Of a stretch of DNA of 64,000 nt, positions 1 to 10,578 are shown in pieces. This stretch comes from Nematopogon swammerdamellus (lineage: Eukaryota; Arthropoda; Insecta; Lepidoptera; Adelidae), in assembly GCA_946902875.1 (NCBI GenBank), contig OX336345.1, positions 3,751,395-3,815,394 on the forward strand, read 5' to 3'. The notes under the pieces were generated by a model that was given only the letters and a program-made list of their open reading frames with translations, did not search any database and had not been told where the DNA came from. The position numbers and the translations under genes were made by a program. Every line of letters begins with the position of its first letter. The first letter of the stretch is position 1.

Positions 1-49
1 TTAGATAGGTACTAAACATCTAAGCTTACGTTTAAAATGTATGTATATA

Positions 50-460
50 CCTACTATATAAGGTGCTTCATTATTCATGTCAAATGTTTCGGGAGGGTTA
101 CATACACACTCAAATAAACACGTTACGCAAAAAAATATATAACATGTTTTTAGCATTACTTTTCGAGAAATTTAACAAAACATGTTTGCTACCATACATT
201 AACCTGTGTGTAACAGTAGGTAAGTTGCATTTTACGGGGTCAATGACCGTACTATGTTCAAACGCAGAACAGCTGTTTGTTGTAAGTAAGTCACAAGGTC
301 ACTATGATTGGTTTTTACAGCTACTTATTTGATTTTATTTTCTTGTTAGGAGAAAAAATGTTCCTATAAACATATGTTTTTTCCTTCCGTAAAGTGTTTG
401 TTTGAGTGCGTATGTAACCCTCCCGAACTTATTGACATGAATAACGAAGCACCTTATATA
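50..460. mobile_element. Small inverted-repeat DNA element (MITE-like)
   Basis: Two arms of about 65-70 bases, 50-120 and 394-460, are imperfect reverse complements; both carry the sequence around GGAGGGTTACATAC. The interior of about 270 bases encodes nothing convincing. Long terminal inverted repeats around a short non-coding core are the hallmark of a non-autonomous DNA transposon. No clean target-site duplication was found, so the exact ends are uncertain. Confidence 0.6.
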
Positions 461-535
461 TTTTATACATGCACCTATTTATTGTTATACTACCTATTGC
501 CAGCGGCTTCGCTCGTGTGAAATGCGTTTTAAGAA

Positions 536-690
536 GATAGTAAGTAGGTAAGCCCGCTACTGTATCTTTATTTTCGCGCGAAACATTTCAGTTTGTATGA
601 GAGCGACATATTAGCGTAACCGGGCGGGAATTTTATTTAGCCTATCCTGTGTCACGTATAGCTAAATGTGCTTGTACTAAGCCTGTTTTT
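536..690 (+). repeat. Interspersed repeat, copy 1 (second copy at 18566-18780)
   Basis: The stretch running from AAGTAGGTAAGCCCGCTAC to CTAAATGTGCTTG is repeated with some divergence at 18566-18780, where it extends further into a (CATA)n tail. It is probably the 3' part of an old retroposon. The preceding bases (about 500-525) resemble the GGCTTCGCTCG(T/C)GTGAAAT motif that also ends the palindromic element at 44641-46041. Confidence 0.5.
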
Positions 691-842
691 TTTTATGTAA
701 TCCGGTATGTATGGGTGACTGATTCGGAGGGGCCAAAGCATATGCTCCGACCAGTCAATATCACCTCCGAGAAGGTAGGTGCCATACCGGAGACTTCCTC
801 GATTGCTGGCTATGCTGGACTAGAGGAGAACACAACCTAGGC
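688..842 (-). repeat. SINE family 1, 3'-end fragment
   Basis: On the minus strand this matches the last ~150 bases of the complete family-1 SINEs at 6436, 7748 and 16331, ending in the same A-rich tail after CCGGATTACATAAAA. The tRNA-like head is missing. Confidence 0.75.
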
Positions 843-1135
843 TGATAAAATATTACCTAGTATTAAAATTCTATTTCATTTGATATTTTATTATGTTTTG
901 ACGGTGTCGCGTCACTGCCCCTCACTCGTCCCGCCTCGGTAGTATAGCCTTACAGTTAGACGCAGGTATCTCTCATAGAAGCCACCGACTCGTAAATGAC
1001 GTTGAATGGTCGTAAATACTTCACGTTAAACCCGCACGCAGCGGTCGGCGGCGCCCACGTCAGACTATTGGCGCGCTGTGCTCTTGCACTTGAAAACAAA
1101 ATAGGAAACAGAATTGCATCTTTGGAGCTCTTAGG

Positions 1136-1228
1136 GCCCTGTCGACCCGTATTCACCCGTACTCCTCTTTCAAGGCGCCGCCGCTTTCGCTGGTTGGAGT
1201 ATGATGCAACACAATCAATAAATAAAAA
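1136..1228 (+). repeat. Interspersed repeat, inverted second copy at 15960-16052
   Basis: GGGCCCTGTCGACCCGTATT and the following ~70 bases recur as the reverse complement at 15960-16052, with a short deletion there. Both end in AATCAATAAAT-like tails, as a retroposon 3' end would. The source family is not identified. Confidence 0.5.
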
Positions 1229-1393
1229 AAAAATAGGTTTTTATTTTTTTATTCCAAAACTACGGATCGAATCAAAATAGTAATAAAAAGCTACGGATTT
1301 AGATAAATATGCAACAAATAAAATATTTTTTTTCTAAAGCTTTCATTTGGTCACGTTATCTTAAATACGTTTTTATAACTACAGTATGGTTGG

Positions 1394-1540
1394 TTTCGTC
1401 CCACACTCTGGGGACATCCTCAGGACTCGCGGATGACTCAGATGTCAACAGTTGACATCTGATTGGACGACGTGTCGGGTGTCCTCCAGGTCTTCGCAGT
1501 ACCGCGAGTCCTGAGGATGTCCCCAGAGTGTGGGACGAAA
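1394..1540. mobile_element. MITE with perfect 39-bp terminal inverted repeats
   Basis: Arms 1394-1432 and 1502-1540 are exact reverse complements over 39 bases, beginning TTTCGTCCCACACTCTGG. The 69-base core contains a second palindrome, GATGTCAACAGTTGACATC (1441-1459). There is no coding capacity. Perfect arms suggest a young or gene-converted copy. Confidence 0.7.
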
Positions 1541-2262
1541 CGTCGACAAAAGTGAGTCGCTTTCAGTATACCGCGTAACCGGAAACATTGCTCTAATTTC
1601 TATTATATTTGCGTAGAAACAATGTGTTCTCTAGTACGCTGCACTCACTCAGGGTTCCTCGCCGCGCGCGTTTAAGTCTTTTCCTCGTAGTGGCGAGTGG
1701 TGCAGCGCGCGCACCGTTTAGCAGAAGTCCAGCGTAAAATCCTTGCTGTACTCGGAGAGAGAGAATAAAAAGTTTTTCGATTAATTTGTACTTCAGTCGT
1801 TGTTTGACTAGTAGGCAGTCTGCAAATTAGGTAGTTTGAGAATTAAGTAGGTAGTTTGAGAATTAGACAGAATGCGAAATAGGCTGTTTGCTAAGTGGGC
1901 CGATAGCGAAGTAGTCACCTAGAGAAGTAGTCAAAATGAGAAATGGGCTATTTGATAAGAAGACCTCTGGCGCCCGAGGGAGGCGTAGTGGTAATGATTA
2001 ACTTACAATACAAATTGCGAAATTATATTATTATGAAATTAGTATAAAGGAATGGGGTAGGGTATATTCTTTATTTTCTTATAATATGCGATTTGTAGAT
2101 TTTTTTGTAGAAACTGACATTGTTGGCTAACATATATACATACATAGCGTCGCGCCTGTTTCCCAGTGGGGTAGGCAGATACAACGAATTTCCACGTCCA
2201 AGATTCTGAAACACTCTTGAGTAAGTACTATTATCACAAACAAAGCAAAACATTTTTAATCA
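1541..2262. other. No gene seen
   Basis: AT-rich sequence with no convincing reading frame. It contains a short imperfect direct repeat built on GTAGTTTGAGAATTA at about 1830-1865. Confidence 0.5.
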
Positions 2263-2690
2263 CTGATGCAGGGGGGGGGGGGGGGGATGTTATAAGTTTG
2301 ACGGCGCCGCCGTCTGTCTGTCTGTCTGTCTGTGGCCTCGTAACTCCCAAACGGATGAACCGATTTGGATGCGGTTTTTTCTAATAGAAAGCTGGTTTCA
2401 CCGGGATGGTTCTTAGCTATAAAAATTACGTTTCACGGAAGGACCGATATGGATGCGTTTTTTTTTAAAAAGCTTGAATAAAAGTTACATTACAAATTTA
2501 AAAATGCCCGGCCCTTCATTAAAAATAATTTCCGTTTACTTGCTTAAAGGAGGCGGGGACCACTAAGTAAATAAAATATAAAAACTCAAACGTGCGCGGG
2601 TATTTTTAAGTAGGTACGACTTTTTAAGGGTCGTGTTTTTTTATATTTAAACTTATAACTGCTTAATCTGTTTTGTCTTTTAAAGTAAAT
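2263..2690 (+). repeat. Composite lepidopteran repeat, related to 43410-43915
   Basis: A G16 run (2271-2286), (GTCT)n at 2312-2333, the motif ACGGATGAACCGATTTGGAT, then a decayed foldback segment containing AATAATTTCCGTTTACTT. The same modules occur in the other orientation at 43410-43915, where the foldback is almost intact. No protein is encoded. Confidence 0.55.
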
Positions 2691-2765
2691 ACATTTCTGT
2701 CTTGATTTCTAGATCGTACGGGCAGCTAAATTGTTTATTCCCTTCTTAATAATATTTAATTAGAG

Positions 2766-3195
2766 CAGTGTTTTTCAATCTGTGGGTCGCGTCCCCTGGA
2801 GGGGGGGTCGCGAAACCTTACTCGGGGGGTCGCCGGCAAAAGGAAAAAGGCAAGGTTTTACACTACAGTAAAACACAATTTGCACAATTTCAATGAGAAG
2901 GATGGGCCTGTTTATTTTTCAAAAATTTGTAAAATCGTGGTGCTATTTGTGAAATGCAATCGAAGCATTTTCTAATAGAAGTCTATTCATCTTTTTATTA
3001 GTTTTAATGTTGAATTGAAGAGAACGTCAGTTCACATCACATAGTAATGATGAATATAGGTAGGTACCAAAATAGAGAAAATCGTAAACGTAGTGTTTTA
3101 AATTACTAACTTTTTTCTGTCTATGACCCAAAGGGGTCGCGAAAAATTTTCAACTTGTAAAGGGGTCGCGTATTCTAATAGATTGAAAAACACTG
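2766..3195. mobile_element. hAT-type MITE (430 bp) with perfect 8-bp target duplication
   Basis: The element begins CAGTGTTTTTCAATCT and ends with its reverse complement AGATTGAAAAACACTG. It is flanked on both sides by AATTAGAG (2758-2765 and 3196-3203). CAGTG-type ends with an 8-bp duplication are diagnostic of hAT transposition. A related 379-bp copy is at 30794-31172. The body is non-coding, so it must have been moved by a transposase supplied in trans. Confidence 0.9.
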
Positions 3196-3203
3196 AATTA
3201 GAG

Positions 3204-3535
3204 TGAAGGAAGAGCCAACGAGTCTCGTTATGGCGCAGCATTACACGCCGCGGCGGCGCGGCGGCGTATTGAAATGAGACAAATTTACCGGCGCGCCGCG
3301 ATTATGATTTCGATAAAGGCCCAGACCGGTGATTATGATATCGCATCGGGTAATCGTGGCATCTCTGAGCCCCTCCCCCTCCCCTCCGCATCCCCCCACC
3401 GCGGCCGATAAAACCGAAAGACATAAAAACTATGTCAAGTGCGAACATTGTTCAAACGCAGTGGGTTCCGCCGTTGCTCTTCCTTTCTAGAGCGCATGGA
3501 GAGTGCGCGCGCGGACACTTCGTCTTGTCCTAATT
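3204..3535. other. No gene seen; GC-rich patch
   Basis: Contains CG-rich simple sequence (CGCCGCGGCGGCGCGGCGGCG-like, around 3246-3266) and a C-rich patch near 3370-3400. No coding frame or RNA gene is supported. Confidence 0.5.
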
Positions 3536-3720
3536 TTTATGTTTCCGTATCCCGTACGGAATCCTATTATTAAGCCTACGCCGCCGCCTGTCTGTCTGTC
3601 TGTATGTCTGTCCGTCCTACTGCTGTATGTTTGGAACCGTAATAGGTAGCCGGTTGAAATTTTCACGCAGAATATTTGTTATTATGGCCGATATAACAAC
3701 AAATATCCATATTTAATTTT
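3536..3720 (-). repeat. Relic of the 'AAGTGCGAGTC' interspersed repeat
   Basis: Read on the minus strand this has the modules of the fuller copy at 12560-12958: GATATAACAA near 3690, the pyrimidine-rich (GTCT)n, and a TTCCGTATCCCGTACGG end. Old, diverged and non-coding. Confidence 0.5.
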
Positions 3721-3807
3721 ATACTAAATTGGCAATATTTATAAAACTGTATATTGTTTCGCAAGATTATGAAATTGTTAAAATTAAAAACAAAAAAACG
3801 CTTCGCA

Positions 3808-3852
3808 GTCCTAACAACAGGTCCACTATCAAGGCGGACCTGTTGTTAGGAC
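3808..3852. repeat. Perfect 17-bp hairpin
   Basis: GTCCTAACAACAGGTCC (3808-3824) is followed 11 bases later by its exact reverse complement (3836-3852). It sits in AT-rich DNA with no gene nearby. It may be the core of a small foldback element. Confidence 0.7.
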
Positions 3853-5035
3853 CGTGAACGACCGACTGGCGAATTTTTAGGCGAAATTACGTAGGTATAT
3901 TTATTAAGTTAATGAGAATTCTGGCACCTATCTTACAATCTCGTCCAATCCAACGAAACGAAGGAAATATTGCCTCTTATACTACAAATATGCTTAAATT
4001 CGATTATTAGAATTTTTACATTATTAATTTTACTCCTGCTTGATGCAGGATGTAATCGGTCATGTGGCATTAAGTTAATTAATTAATTAAGACATAAATT
4101 TTATTTCATTGCGTCGCCATCTCATACAGGCTTTAGATAGATAGCAAGAGATAGCTTCTCCTAGTCCTTTTTGGGTTCCATCTTAATTTGCTCATTGATT
4201 CATCTGTTAGATATTAGACCTACTATGCAAATTTACAAAATAAATTTATTTTATTTATTAATATTGTTTTTATGGATTCTGACAAAATTGTTCACTTCTG
4301 ACTTGGAACTTGAATATCTCGACCACCCGATCCTGCGTATTGAATTACCAGTGCAACTATTAGTGTTTTATTTTTAAATTATTTTTAATGTAGGTATACC
4401 TACTTTGATTCTCGCAGATGGAGCTCTCTTGGCCACACAACACCTTATAAGAAAGGATTATTTACGTGGCTCGAACTGTACAGTGTACAAGGTTAATGAG
4501 ACCTTCTTCTACACCAACATCAAAGAAAAAAAAATAACGTACTATAATTATTTAATTAATTATACATCCATATTAGTCATCGATTGATCGTATTGACGTA
4601 TCCTATTGTTGTTTATTGTTTATTTAGCCTTTATTGGCAGTACACTGCGCTCAGATTTATCATATTTACATTGTAACATTCCGCCGTTCGATTATCATAT
4701 CACAGCGAAGAAGAACTGACAAGAAACTTCACTTGGAATTTTTTTCAATGTGCACTTAGTCTACTTTACAAAAATGTTCGCCACTGCCTAGACACGCATG
4801 TGCTGATTTATGACAGATGCAGCAATTCATGACAAAGTGAAAACAATTTTAATATGAAATTGTATGAAGTTATGTACCCACCACACAGCCACATGAAGCA
4901 GGCCAGTATCCACAAACAGGACCCGTTCACGAGCACCACACCGGGGTCAGCCATCGCCTCTATCATAAATTTTAATATATCTATCGCCTCTATTACTTTA
5001 AGTGAGCTAAACTTATATATAGGTATGTATATCCT
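3853..5035. other. No gene seen
   Basis: AT-rich. The small reading frames here (such as 4171-4377 and 4405-4587) have no recognisable domain and a base composition like the surrounding non-coding DNA. Confidence 0.5.
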
Positions 5036-5240
5036 TACCTATAATAAAATCCAACGTCTGCTTTCTGTCTGTCTGAGTGTCTGTCTGTCCGCTTATAACT
5101 CGAGAACCACTGAACCGATTTTAATAAAACAACATTCTACGGATAGCTTTATTCTTCCCATTAACTATAGTCTACTTACTATCACGCTAAATAGCTTATG
5201 AGGTTAGCTGTGAAGTGAAATATGAGAGTGGGCGGAGCCG
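5036..5240 (+). repeat. Retroposon-like repeat with (GTCT)n and ACTGAACCGATTTTAAT motif
   Basis: The pattern 'AAATCC-AACGTCTG ... CTGTCTGTC ... AACCACTGAACCGATTTTA' matches the widespread lepidopteran retroposon type also seen at 35243-35480 and loosely at 6010-6120. No coding content. Confidence 0.5.
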
Positions 5241-5544
5241 CGGGCAGGGTGGCTTGTATATTATATAATTGGTTTATGGTATTATAATTGCCTAGGGTGA
5301 TAGGTCCAAAGTTGTATGAGATTCTACCTGAGGACCTAAGAAGGGAAATAGATGACAACAAATTCCGCACCTGAACAATCTGTTACATGAAAAATGCTTA
5401 TAAGCTTTGCGAATTTATAAAGTGAATTGATCATGTATTTAAATACTTAAAACAAAACAAACAGGTACACAATTTGTATCCTAAGTGTTTTAGTTACATT
5501 ATACTTACGAGTATGTTACCAGGACTTGACGTGCCTCATGGAGT

Positions 5545-5992
5545 GTACACTGTATATTTAACCGACTTCAAAAAAGGAGGAGGTTCTATGTTCGGCTGTA
5601 TGTATTTTTTTTTTATGTATGTTCAGCAATATCTTCCCCAATTGTGAACCGATTTCGATGATTCTTTTTGTGTTCGGTTCAGTCTAGATCCAAGGTTGGT
5701 CAAGATCGGATTGGAAAGCGAGGCGGAATCGCGAGGCCGAAGGCCGAGCGATTCCGCCGAGTACATTAATAGCAAATAAAAATTACTAAAAAAACTGTGA
5801 AATAAAAAACTATTTAAAAAAATATAAAAACAGCCTTCAAAAATGTATGAAATAAAAAAATAAAAATCGAACCCTAGAGTTGAAGGCGGTGGTGCTAAAG
5901 CAAGCAAAAATAACCGACCGCCTTCAACTCTAGGGCTCGATTTTTATTTTTTTATTTCATACATTTTTGAAGGCGGTTTTTATATTTTTTTA
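5545..5992. mobile_element. Foldback hairpin element
   Basis: Arms of about 75 bases, 5816-5890 and 5917-5991, are near-perfect reverse complements around a 26-base loop. The left part carries the module ACCGACTTCAAAAAAGGAGG, found inverted at 12964-13004 and 44125-44160. It also contains a second palindrome, GCGGAATCGC...GCGATTCCGC (about 5720-5756), whose core GAGGCCGAAGGCCGAG recurs in the tandem repeats of 44641-46041. Confidence 0.65.
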
Positions 5993-6435
5993 AATCGTTT
6001 TTTTTCAGCTGTGTATTTGTGTGCTTTATGATTTGCAAATAAATATCTTTGTCTTTGTTTCTCGGAAACGGCTCTAACGATTTGAATGAAATTTTGTATT
6101 TAGATCATGGTTATTTTTTCTTTTCAATTTTTATCTAAATACGTGTAGACGCCTAGGTAGCCCAGATACTACATATACCTAAGCTAGCAGACAAATTTAA
6201 CCAGTGAAGAAAATTAAACAGGCCGAACAAATGGAAAGGTTCGTCGTAAACTGTGTACAATACCTTAATCCTCCTCTAAATAGCCGCGTTAACGACGGTG
6301 CGGAAGGTCGGACAATGTGTCTAGTTAGAAACCACGCTATCTGATCATCTCGGACAATGCTGACTCCGTGCCGGGCGAACAATTCAAAATGATAGAAGTG
6401 TCATCGACTCGCCGAACAGGTGAAAAGTAGTAAAG
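5993..6435. other. No gene seen
   Basis: Starts with a diverged 'AAACGGCTCTAACGATTTGAATGAAATTT' type retroposon piece (about 6010-6120). The remainder shows no coding frame. Confidence 0.45.
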
Positions 6436-6842
6436 AAGCGGCGGGTGGCCGAATGGTACAAAAGATCGGCTTCTCATGCGACAGGTCCGACGTACGAATC
6501 CGGTCGGCGTGTACCAATGAGTTTTTTCTGACAAAAAATTACGTGCATTTGCATACCTACACCTGCTGCTTCGCCGTTCGGAACCGGTGTAAAACTGTAC
6601 GTCCCTCCAGTTGCCCCTTACTAGGTGGTAGGCTCAAATTGTAGCCGACTTGGTTGGTACCACCGTACTGGACGTAAGATGGCCGCATAGCAGCCTCGGT
6701 TGTGTTCTCCTCGAGTCCAGCATAGCCAGCAATCCAGGGAAGTCTTCGTTATGGCACCTAACTTCTCTTAGGTGATATTGGCTGTTGGAGCATGTGCTTT
6801 GGTCCCTCCGACTCAGCCACCCATACCGGATTAAATAAAAAA
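6436..6842 (+). repeat. SINE family 1, full-length diverged copy
   Basis: tRNA-derived SINE of about 400 bases. The head has A-box-like GGTGGCCGAATGG and a mutated B box (CGTACGAATCC instead of GGTTCGAATCC), so internal polymerase III initiation is probably lost. The body matches the copies at 7748 and 16331, ending in CATACCGGATTAAATAAAA. Confidence 0.85.
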
Positions 6843-6984
6843 GCTGATGTGCAAAAAAAAAGAGACGACATTATAAATGTAGGAATATTCATCTCTGTGA
6901 CACTTCCGGACTTGTATCTTTATTAAGACACGCTGAGCGAGTCGCGATTAGCTTAGCGAGAAAAAATGGTAAACCAAAACTAAA

Positions 6985-7068
6985 AGGTCGGTTGAAATAG
7001 TCACGTAAATAGTTCGTGTTTTCCGTCCAGTTCAGTGTAGCTGGCACAACCGAAGCTGACATGGCACC
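6985..7068 (+). repeat. SINE family 2 fragment
   Basis: Matches the central body of family 2 (GTTTTCCGTCCAGTTCAGTG ... CTGACATGGCACC). Both ends are missing. Confidence 0.65.
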
Positions 7069-7515
7069 AAAAACTAACTTTTCAGGTTGAAATCGGGGGG
7101 GTTAATCTGGCCGCTATACTCACAAACATTTCAAACCGTCCGAGTCAGAGTGAGCGCGCGATATACCTCCGCCCTGCTCCGCGTCGACCGACAGATTTGG
7201 ACGTCTACCAATGTATGACAGTTCAACCCGTTTGCATTCTTTCGTCCCGATACTTGGACGGTGTTTTGAGTGTTCCTAGAGGCGGCGCGGGCGCAGGGCA
7301 CTCACCGGCTATCGTTAAATAAATCCTCTAGCCTCTGATTAATGCCACACCGGCCTCACGCGGCACCGCGAGCAGTCGTCTCTTGAGTTTTTTTCACTTC
7401 GCCTTGTTTACTAGTTTTATTTATGAGCGTAGTAGAATGCGTCTGGTCGTTATGGTAGAGTCTGCGACTTGCGAGGTGCCTGTTGGAGGGATTGCTATGA
7501 CAAACTTTCTAATTA
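7069..7515. other. No gene seen
   Basis: Moderately GC-rich unique-looking sequence with no supported reading frame or RNA. Confidence 0.4.
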
Positions 7516-7517
7516 TA

Positions 7518-8197
7518 CCGGGTGTTTGATGACTTTAGGTCATAAAGCAAACCTGGTACTCCTGAACCTATTTGGAAAAAGTTTATGATGAAAGAAATTA
7601 GATATTAAAAGTTAGATGACATTTTGTTCTACGGTGAACATTTTTTTCCATACAAACTAAATTAAATTTATTTGGAATTATTATGGAAAAAAAAGTTCAC
7701 CGTAGAACAAAATGTCATCTAACTTTTTTGCTCCAAATAGGCACAGGAAGCGGCGGGTGGCCGAGTGGTTTGGACATCGGCTTCTCGTGCGGGAGGTCCG
7801 AGGTTCGAATCCGGTCGGCGTGTACCAATGAGTTTTTTCGGACGAAAAAATTTACGTGCATACCTACACCCGCTGCTTCACCGTTCGGAACCGGTGTAAA
7901 ACTGTAGGTCCCTTCCCTTGCCCCTTACTAGGTGGTAGGCTCAAATTGTAGCCGACTGGGTTGGTACCACCGTACTGGATGTAAGATGGCCGCAAGCAAC
8001 CTCGGTTGTGTTCTCCTCTAGTCCAGTATAGCCCGCAATCCAGGGAAGTCTCCGGTATGGCACCTACCTTATCGGAGGTGATATTGGCTGGTTAGAGCAT
8101 GTGCTTTGGCCCCTCCGACTCAGCCACCCATACCGGATTACATAAAAAAAAAGGAGTACCTGGTTTGCTTTATGACCTATGGTCATCAAATACCCTG
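7518..8197. mobile_element. Tc1/mariner-type MITE foldback, interrupted by a SINE
   Basis: Ends are complementary (left CCGGGTGTTTGATGAC, right GTCATCAAATACCCTG) and both are bordered by TA (7516-7517, 8198-8199), as expected for Tc1/mariner-type insertion. The element is almost entirely inverted repeat: the left arm from 7518 to about 7655 pairs with 7683-7748 plus 8153-8197. The right arm is split by a family-1 SINE at 7748-8152. The SINE therefore inserted later. Confidence 0.8.
7748..8152 (+). repeat. SINE family 1, full-length copy with intact promoter boxes
   Basis: The head carries TGGCCGAGTGG (A box) and GGTTCGAATCC (B box), resembling a Leu/Ser-type tRNA. It is followed by the ~330-base family body and an A-rich tail after ACCGGATTACAT. 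It lies inside the right arm of the MITE 7518-8197; a short AGGA at both junctions may be the target duplication. Confidence 0.9.
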
Positions 8198-8307
8198 TAT
8201 ATTAGGTATTAACTTCAATGTTTGTCACTAATACAGGATGTTGCAGTAGTCTGGGATTAATTTCCACAAAAAAGTGTACATGACCACACACATTTTATAT
8301 GAAATGC

Positions 8308-8618
8308 ATACCACATGCTGTATCTCGACAATCCGGGTATGCCGAGTAGTCGTTGTTGTGCTGCAAGTACTTTGGTAAATTACAGCAGAACATCGACCAC
8401 CACGTTTAGCAAATTATTAGGACAAGACAACTATCAAGCAGCAAGTGAGGCACGAATACCCACTTGCTCCATGACTCGATGGAAGGACCGTGCCAAGGTG
8501 AGGGGTGGCTAGCCTGTCGCCCTTATGCACGGCATCTTGTCCTCACCCCCTTAGTCGTCTTTTGCGACATGCACGGCGAGAGATACAGTGGGGCTATTCT
8601 TTTTTTAAGTACCGACGA
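8308..8618 (-). repeat. Family-3 retroposon copy
   Basis: On the minus strand it starts with GGTACTTAAAAAAAGAATAG and runs to CGACATACAGCATG-like sequence, matching copies at 16864 (truncated), 28598 and 31355. The first ~80 bases are shared with SINE family 2, so the two families are modular relatives. Non-coding. Confidence 0.75.
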
Positions 8619-8749
8619 ATTTTACTGAATTCAGCCTAAATAAAAATACAGTACCGTACAAACTAATTCACGAATTACAAGAAAAATTACAAAGCTTGTA
8701 GCAATCTAATGTTCTAATGCGATCTTGCAACGTCTAAGTGCAAGTGCAC

Positions 8750-8990
8750 CGCCAAAGTAAAGTAAAAAATTCACGGGGGTTCCCATAGAAGAAACCAAAA
8801 AGTGTATGCGCGCGCCCCATCTACCGAATAGAGTGTGAAGCATTTTAACTAATCATGAAATTTAACTAATATGAAGCATTTCATAACACGCCATAGATGG
8901 CGTGAGTGGCGCTAACCATGACATGGCGATACGGAACCCTCGGTGCGCGAGTTCGACTCGCACTTGTTAGGGGTTGTCGCGGGTAAAAGC
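8750..8990 (-). repeat. 'AAGTGCGAGTC' interspersed repeat, partial
   Basis: Reverse complement of 12575-12765: it shares CACGGGGGTTCCCATAGAAG, the GATGGCG segments and GTGCGCGAGTTCGACTCGCA. The 3' half is missing. Confidence 0.75.
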
Positions 8991-9052
8991 TAGTATCTCA
9001 TAAAGTAGAAATTTCGACATACATAGGATAACAAAATCCTGTATGTTAACGC

Positions 9053-9205
9053 AAATTTTTTTTAATTTTAATTTTAATTTAATTTGATTTAGCTTAATTT
9101 AATTTAATTTAATTTGATTTGATTTGCATTGATTTTGCATTGTTATCTATTTTAATTTAACTTGATTTAATTTGATTTGGCTTAATGTAATATTATTTTG
9201 ATTCG
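9053..9205. repeat. (TTTAATT)n-like low-complexity tract
   Basis: Dominated by TTTAATTTAATTTGATT variants; it resumes after the RTE insertion (9331-9365), which landed inside the tract. Confidence 0.8.
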
Positions 9206-9209
9206 ATTT

Positions 9210-9325
9210 CATCATCATCATCATCATCAGCCTGTATCGGTCCACTGCTGGACATAGGCCTCTCCCAAGGCACGCCACCACACGCGGTCTTCCGCTCTTC
9301 TCATCCATCCACTCCCGGCTACCTT
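9210..9325 (-). mobile_element. RTE-type LINE 3' end, 5'-truncated
   Basis: On the minus strand this encodes the C-terminal stub of an RTE-type reverse transcriptase (ending in a GEAYVQQW-like motif) followed by a (GAT)n tail. An 8-bp duplication TTCGATTT flanks it (9202-9209 and 9326-9333), marking target-primed insertion. Dead on arrival because of 5' truncation. Confidence 0.8.
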
Positions 9326-9826
9326 TTCGATTTAATTTAATTTAATTCCGATTTGATTTAATTGAATTATGTTAAAACGTGAAAAACGTTGCTGGGTCTT
9401 TACATAGTCAATGTTATTTTGTATTACCTTGTTGTTCTAGACGTAAATTCCTGTTTGTTTTTCCAAACTCGAAAAATAAAAAATAAAATAAAAATAAAAT
9501 AAAATGAATGTCCTTTCTTCTTTCTTAAATTCTTTCTTAAAATGTATTTAAGATGAATTTAAACAAACTTCTCCTCTCGTTACCGAAGTAAATGCAATGT
9601 ATAATATTAGATACATATCTTTACTCCCCTTCTCTTACTCTCTTGTCATTCAGTTGGTTGTGTCGCACAACGGTACCACCGATCGATGTACATAATATGT
9701 AAGTTTATTATATACATATATATGTTTATTAAAGTATTTATGTAGTATTCGTATGTAGTTTATAATACATATTTCTTTACAGTCTTAACACATTGCCACA
9801 AACTATTCTTGTTCGCCTGCATGTAC

Positions 9827-9952
9827 TTCTCCCACATCCCAAAGGTTAGTTAGAATAGAATGCCTCGCGGCATTAAGCTCGCCTGTTGTACCTAATTTTT
9901 ATAAATTGGTGTTCAATAAAGAATATATACATACATACATACAAATTCCTTT
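9827..9952 (+). repeat. LINE 3' UTR tail with (TACA)n
   Basis: CCCAAAGGTTAGTTAGAATA...GGCATTAAGCTCGCC...CAATAAAGAATA, then TACATACATACA. A related tail is at 33899-34010. This is the 3' end of a CR1/jockey-like lepidopteran LINE by my recollection; no ORF remains. Confidence 0.5.
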
Positions 9953-10513
9953 AATTAAATTTCATCTTCTAAAATTATTTTAATTACATTTCATTAACGC
10001 CGATGTCGCCGTTTAATTTGGCGCACGTAATATCGTATTTTATAAGATATAGAAAATTTTATTATTTCAACTTTATCAATGTCTCCGCACATTTTACACA
10101 TACATACGTCATTTGTAAAATAATAGAAAACGTATATTTAATAAAAGTTACGTTGAGTTGTTGAATTAAAAAAATAGATATGTAGGTTACTGACATTTAA
10201 ATTTAATTTATTGAAACTCATACACGACCGCTGGCAGCGTATCTCGTTAAAAGTCAAATGTTGTAGACTGGTTTTGCAAATAAATTAGAAAAAGATTAAA
10301 TTTATTATTTACACCATGACGAAGTAGTTATTTATCAAAATCTAATAAGAATTACCGTATAAGCTGACTAATTAATTTATCGTATTAGAAATGTTCTCAC
10401 GTAATGTAACAATTGTTGGTTTAGGCGCAAAGAATAAATTAAGTATTTGTTATTTATTGTTGTAAGTATCAGCTTTTTCCCTCGGCGTATTTCCGTTACA
10501 GGCCAACCATCCA
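9953..10513. other. No gene seen
   Basis: AT-rich intergenic DNA without a supported feature. Confidence 0.5.
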
Positions 10514-10578
10514 GTGGCCGCTCAGCGTGATTATATACACATATCTATCTTACTACTTTTTCGCTTATTCCACGGGGA

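Noticed and set aside
6436..8152. tRNA genes (sequences with A and B boxes at 6440, 7750, 16333 and 40845)
   Set aside because: Each is the head of a repeated ~400-base element, or cannot form proper acceptor and T stems, so they are SINE promoters and not functional tRNAs.
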